From Pseudo-nitzschia pungens (lineage: Eukaryota > Bacillariophyta > Bacillariophyceae > Bacillariales > Bacillariaceae), in the NCBI GenBank assembly GCA_037355855.1, contig CM074769.1, positions 1,364,001-1,428,000 of the forward strand: a stretch of 64,000 bases of DNA, given 5' to 3'. The position numbers were made by a program, and so were the translations under genes. The notes beneath the pieces were generated by a model. It had not been told where the DNA came from. It made no database searches and saw nothing but the letters and a program-made list of their open reading frames with translations. Shown in pieces: positions 62,880 through 64,000 of this stretch. Numbering within the stretch: the first letter of the stretch is position 1; every line of letters begins with the position of its first letter.

Positions 62880-63200
62880 GTCCCTGTGTAGAGAAATGTA
62901 CTGGGGCTACAGGTCTTAGCCTCCAGTGATTGTTTACAACAAGATGCTAGGCTGTGTGCTAGTAAGCAGCAGGGTTCTTAGCAGCAGGGTTCTTAGCAGC
63001 AGGGTTAGCAGCAGGGTTAGCAACAGGGTTAGCAACACGGTGAACAACAGGGTGAACAACAGGGTGAGCAACAGGGTGAGCAACAGGGTGGTGAGCAACA
63101 GGGTGAGCAACAGGTTTATTCCAAGGTGCTATGGGGTGCTAGTAACAGCAAAGACACCTGGGTTCTTCTGTAGGATTTGCACCAGTTACAGACACCCAGG
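62880..63200 (+). repeat. Dispersed repeat with internal GGGTTAGCAACA minisatellite, copy 2
   Basis: The landmarks are the same as at 35690-35905: TGTAGAGAAATGTACTGGGG-CTACAGG, ATGCTAGGCTGTGTGCTAG, then about ten units of AGCAACAGGGTG/AGCAGCAGGGTT, then TTATTCCAAGGTGCTA and CCTGGGTTCTTCTGTAGGAT. The internal unit number is larger than in the 35.7 kb copy. Confidence 0.75.
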
Positions 63201-63340
63201 AGTCTCAATGGCGAATCTTGTTGAAAGAAACAAAAATTGTCTATTTAATGCCAACAAGCGCATCTACTTATTTTTTTGTGCGCGTTGTGACACATGTTTG
63301 ATTACACGTGTCGACATTGAAATTTTTATGCTGTTGCGGG

Positions 63341-63640
63341 TGCTATAGTACCTGGGCCCGTACAACTGGTACAAATCGTACGCAAGGACCCTGGTGGTAT
63401 CCTGGAGTTAGCACCCCATAGCACCTTGTAATAAGCCTGTTGCTAAGCCTGTACCGTATGCTAAGCCTGTACCGTATGCTAAGCCTGTACCGTATGCTAA
63501 GCCTGTTGCTAAGCCTGTTGCTAAGCATTTAGCACACAGCTTCTAGCACTCAGCTTAGCACCTGGTAGGTAGCTACCGGATGCTACTACTACTGCATGTA
63601 GCCCCAGTACACTTCCCTACATCGGAGCCTTAGCACAGAG
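63341..63640 (-). repeat. Dispersed repeat, copy 3, inverted
   Basis: Read on the minus strand it carries TGTAGGGAAGTGTACTGGGG-CTACA, then the GCTAAGTGCT region, then units of AGCAACAGGCTT / AGCATACGGTACAGGCTT, then AAGGTGCTATGGGGTGCTA and ACCAGGGTCCTTGCGTACGA. It faces copy 2 with about 140 bp between them, forming a large imperfect inverted repeat. Confidence 0.7.
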
Positions 63641-64000
63641 CCTTAGCACAGTCCATAGCATCTTGGATATCTTCATATTTTGTTAGTACTACTAGTTGTG
63701 CCACGCATAGTTAATTTTTTTTTCAGATTTGAATGCAGTTTTTGTACTGGAGTGCGCATCGAGGCGCACCCCTTCTATTATCACCCCTGTCCAGGACAAG
63801 TTTGTGTCGGAAACTGGAAAGTGGGAGACGCGAAGTTGTGTCGGATGATCAACGTATCTCAAGGGGGGTGATCACTATCCGATCGAATCCAATTTTTCGG
63901 GTCATTTGGGGAGTCAGCCATAATTACCTTTGGAGTCTCTTAACGTCGCGCACTTTTTTGGTCACAGATGGAACGTGACCCGCAAGACCAAAATCTATTT
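63641..64000. other. Intergenic tail of the window with a TIR-like motif
   Basis: No gene was recognised. CACCCCTTCTATTATCACCCCTG at about 63766-63788 resembles the right terminal repeat of the MITE at 25.2-25.95 kb, diverged. The final bases are unique. Confidence 0.4.

Overview
The window is nuclear DNA from a eukaryotic alga, most likely a pennate diatom or close relative. The evidence is the gene style: spliceosomal GT-AG introns of about 100-265 bp, type II membrane glycoproteins with Ser/Asn/Gln homopolymers, surface proteins built from BspA-like DUF285 repeats joined by PSxxPS stalks, a huge PT/PS-rich secreted protein, and a plastid-type presequence with Phe at the predicted cleavage site. 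No prokaryotic operon, CRISPR array or rRNA/tRNA gene was recognised. The species cannot be named from sequence alone.

Layout. 1-4.2 kb: an ABCC/MRP-type ABC transporter, cut by the window edge, with four introns placed or implied. 6.4-10.1 kb: a membrane protein with two tandem glycosyltransferase-like domains, the first apparently degenerate. 10.5-11.5 kb (minus): a membrane-anchored cyclophilin-like protein. 12.3-13.7 kb: degenerate minisatellites. 13.7-20.4 kb and 41.0-47.1 kb: the two arms of a large inverted duplication. Each arm carries a DUF285-repeat surface protein and part of a kelch-like membrane protein; the kelch copy is intact and extends past the arm on the right, and is a broken fragment on the left. 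The roughly 20 kb between the arms holds minisatellites, a decayed tyrosine-recombinase (Crypton-like) gene, a 0.73 kb MITE-like element with 33-bp terminal inverted repeats and a 9-bp target duplication, a plastid-type HAD phosphatase, a complete young Ty3/gypsy-type LTR retrotransposon (identical 189-bp LTRs, 5-bp target duplication) and a YtoQ-family protein. 47.3-54.9 kb (minus): a 2,539-residue Ser-rich disordered protein in one exon. 58.1-61.9 kb (minus): a secreted PT/PS-rich repeat protein. 62.9-63.6 kb: an inverted pair of a dispersed repeat also present at 35.7 kb.

No pathway links the genes. The recurring theme is the cell surface and secretory system (two DUF285 proteins, the PT-rich protein, the kelch-like and glycosyltransferase-like type II membrane proteins), set in repeat-rich intergenic DNA. 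The points most worth a second look are the inverted duplication with a 10-unit difference in repeat number between its two DUF285 genes, the gag and pol frames separated by a single in-frame TGA directly followed by ATG, the TGA-interrupted recombinase gene, and the MITE.

Limits: introns and family assignments were made by eye from motifs; there was no alignment, expression or database evidence.
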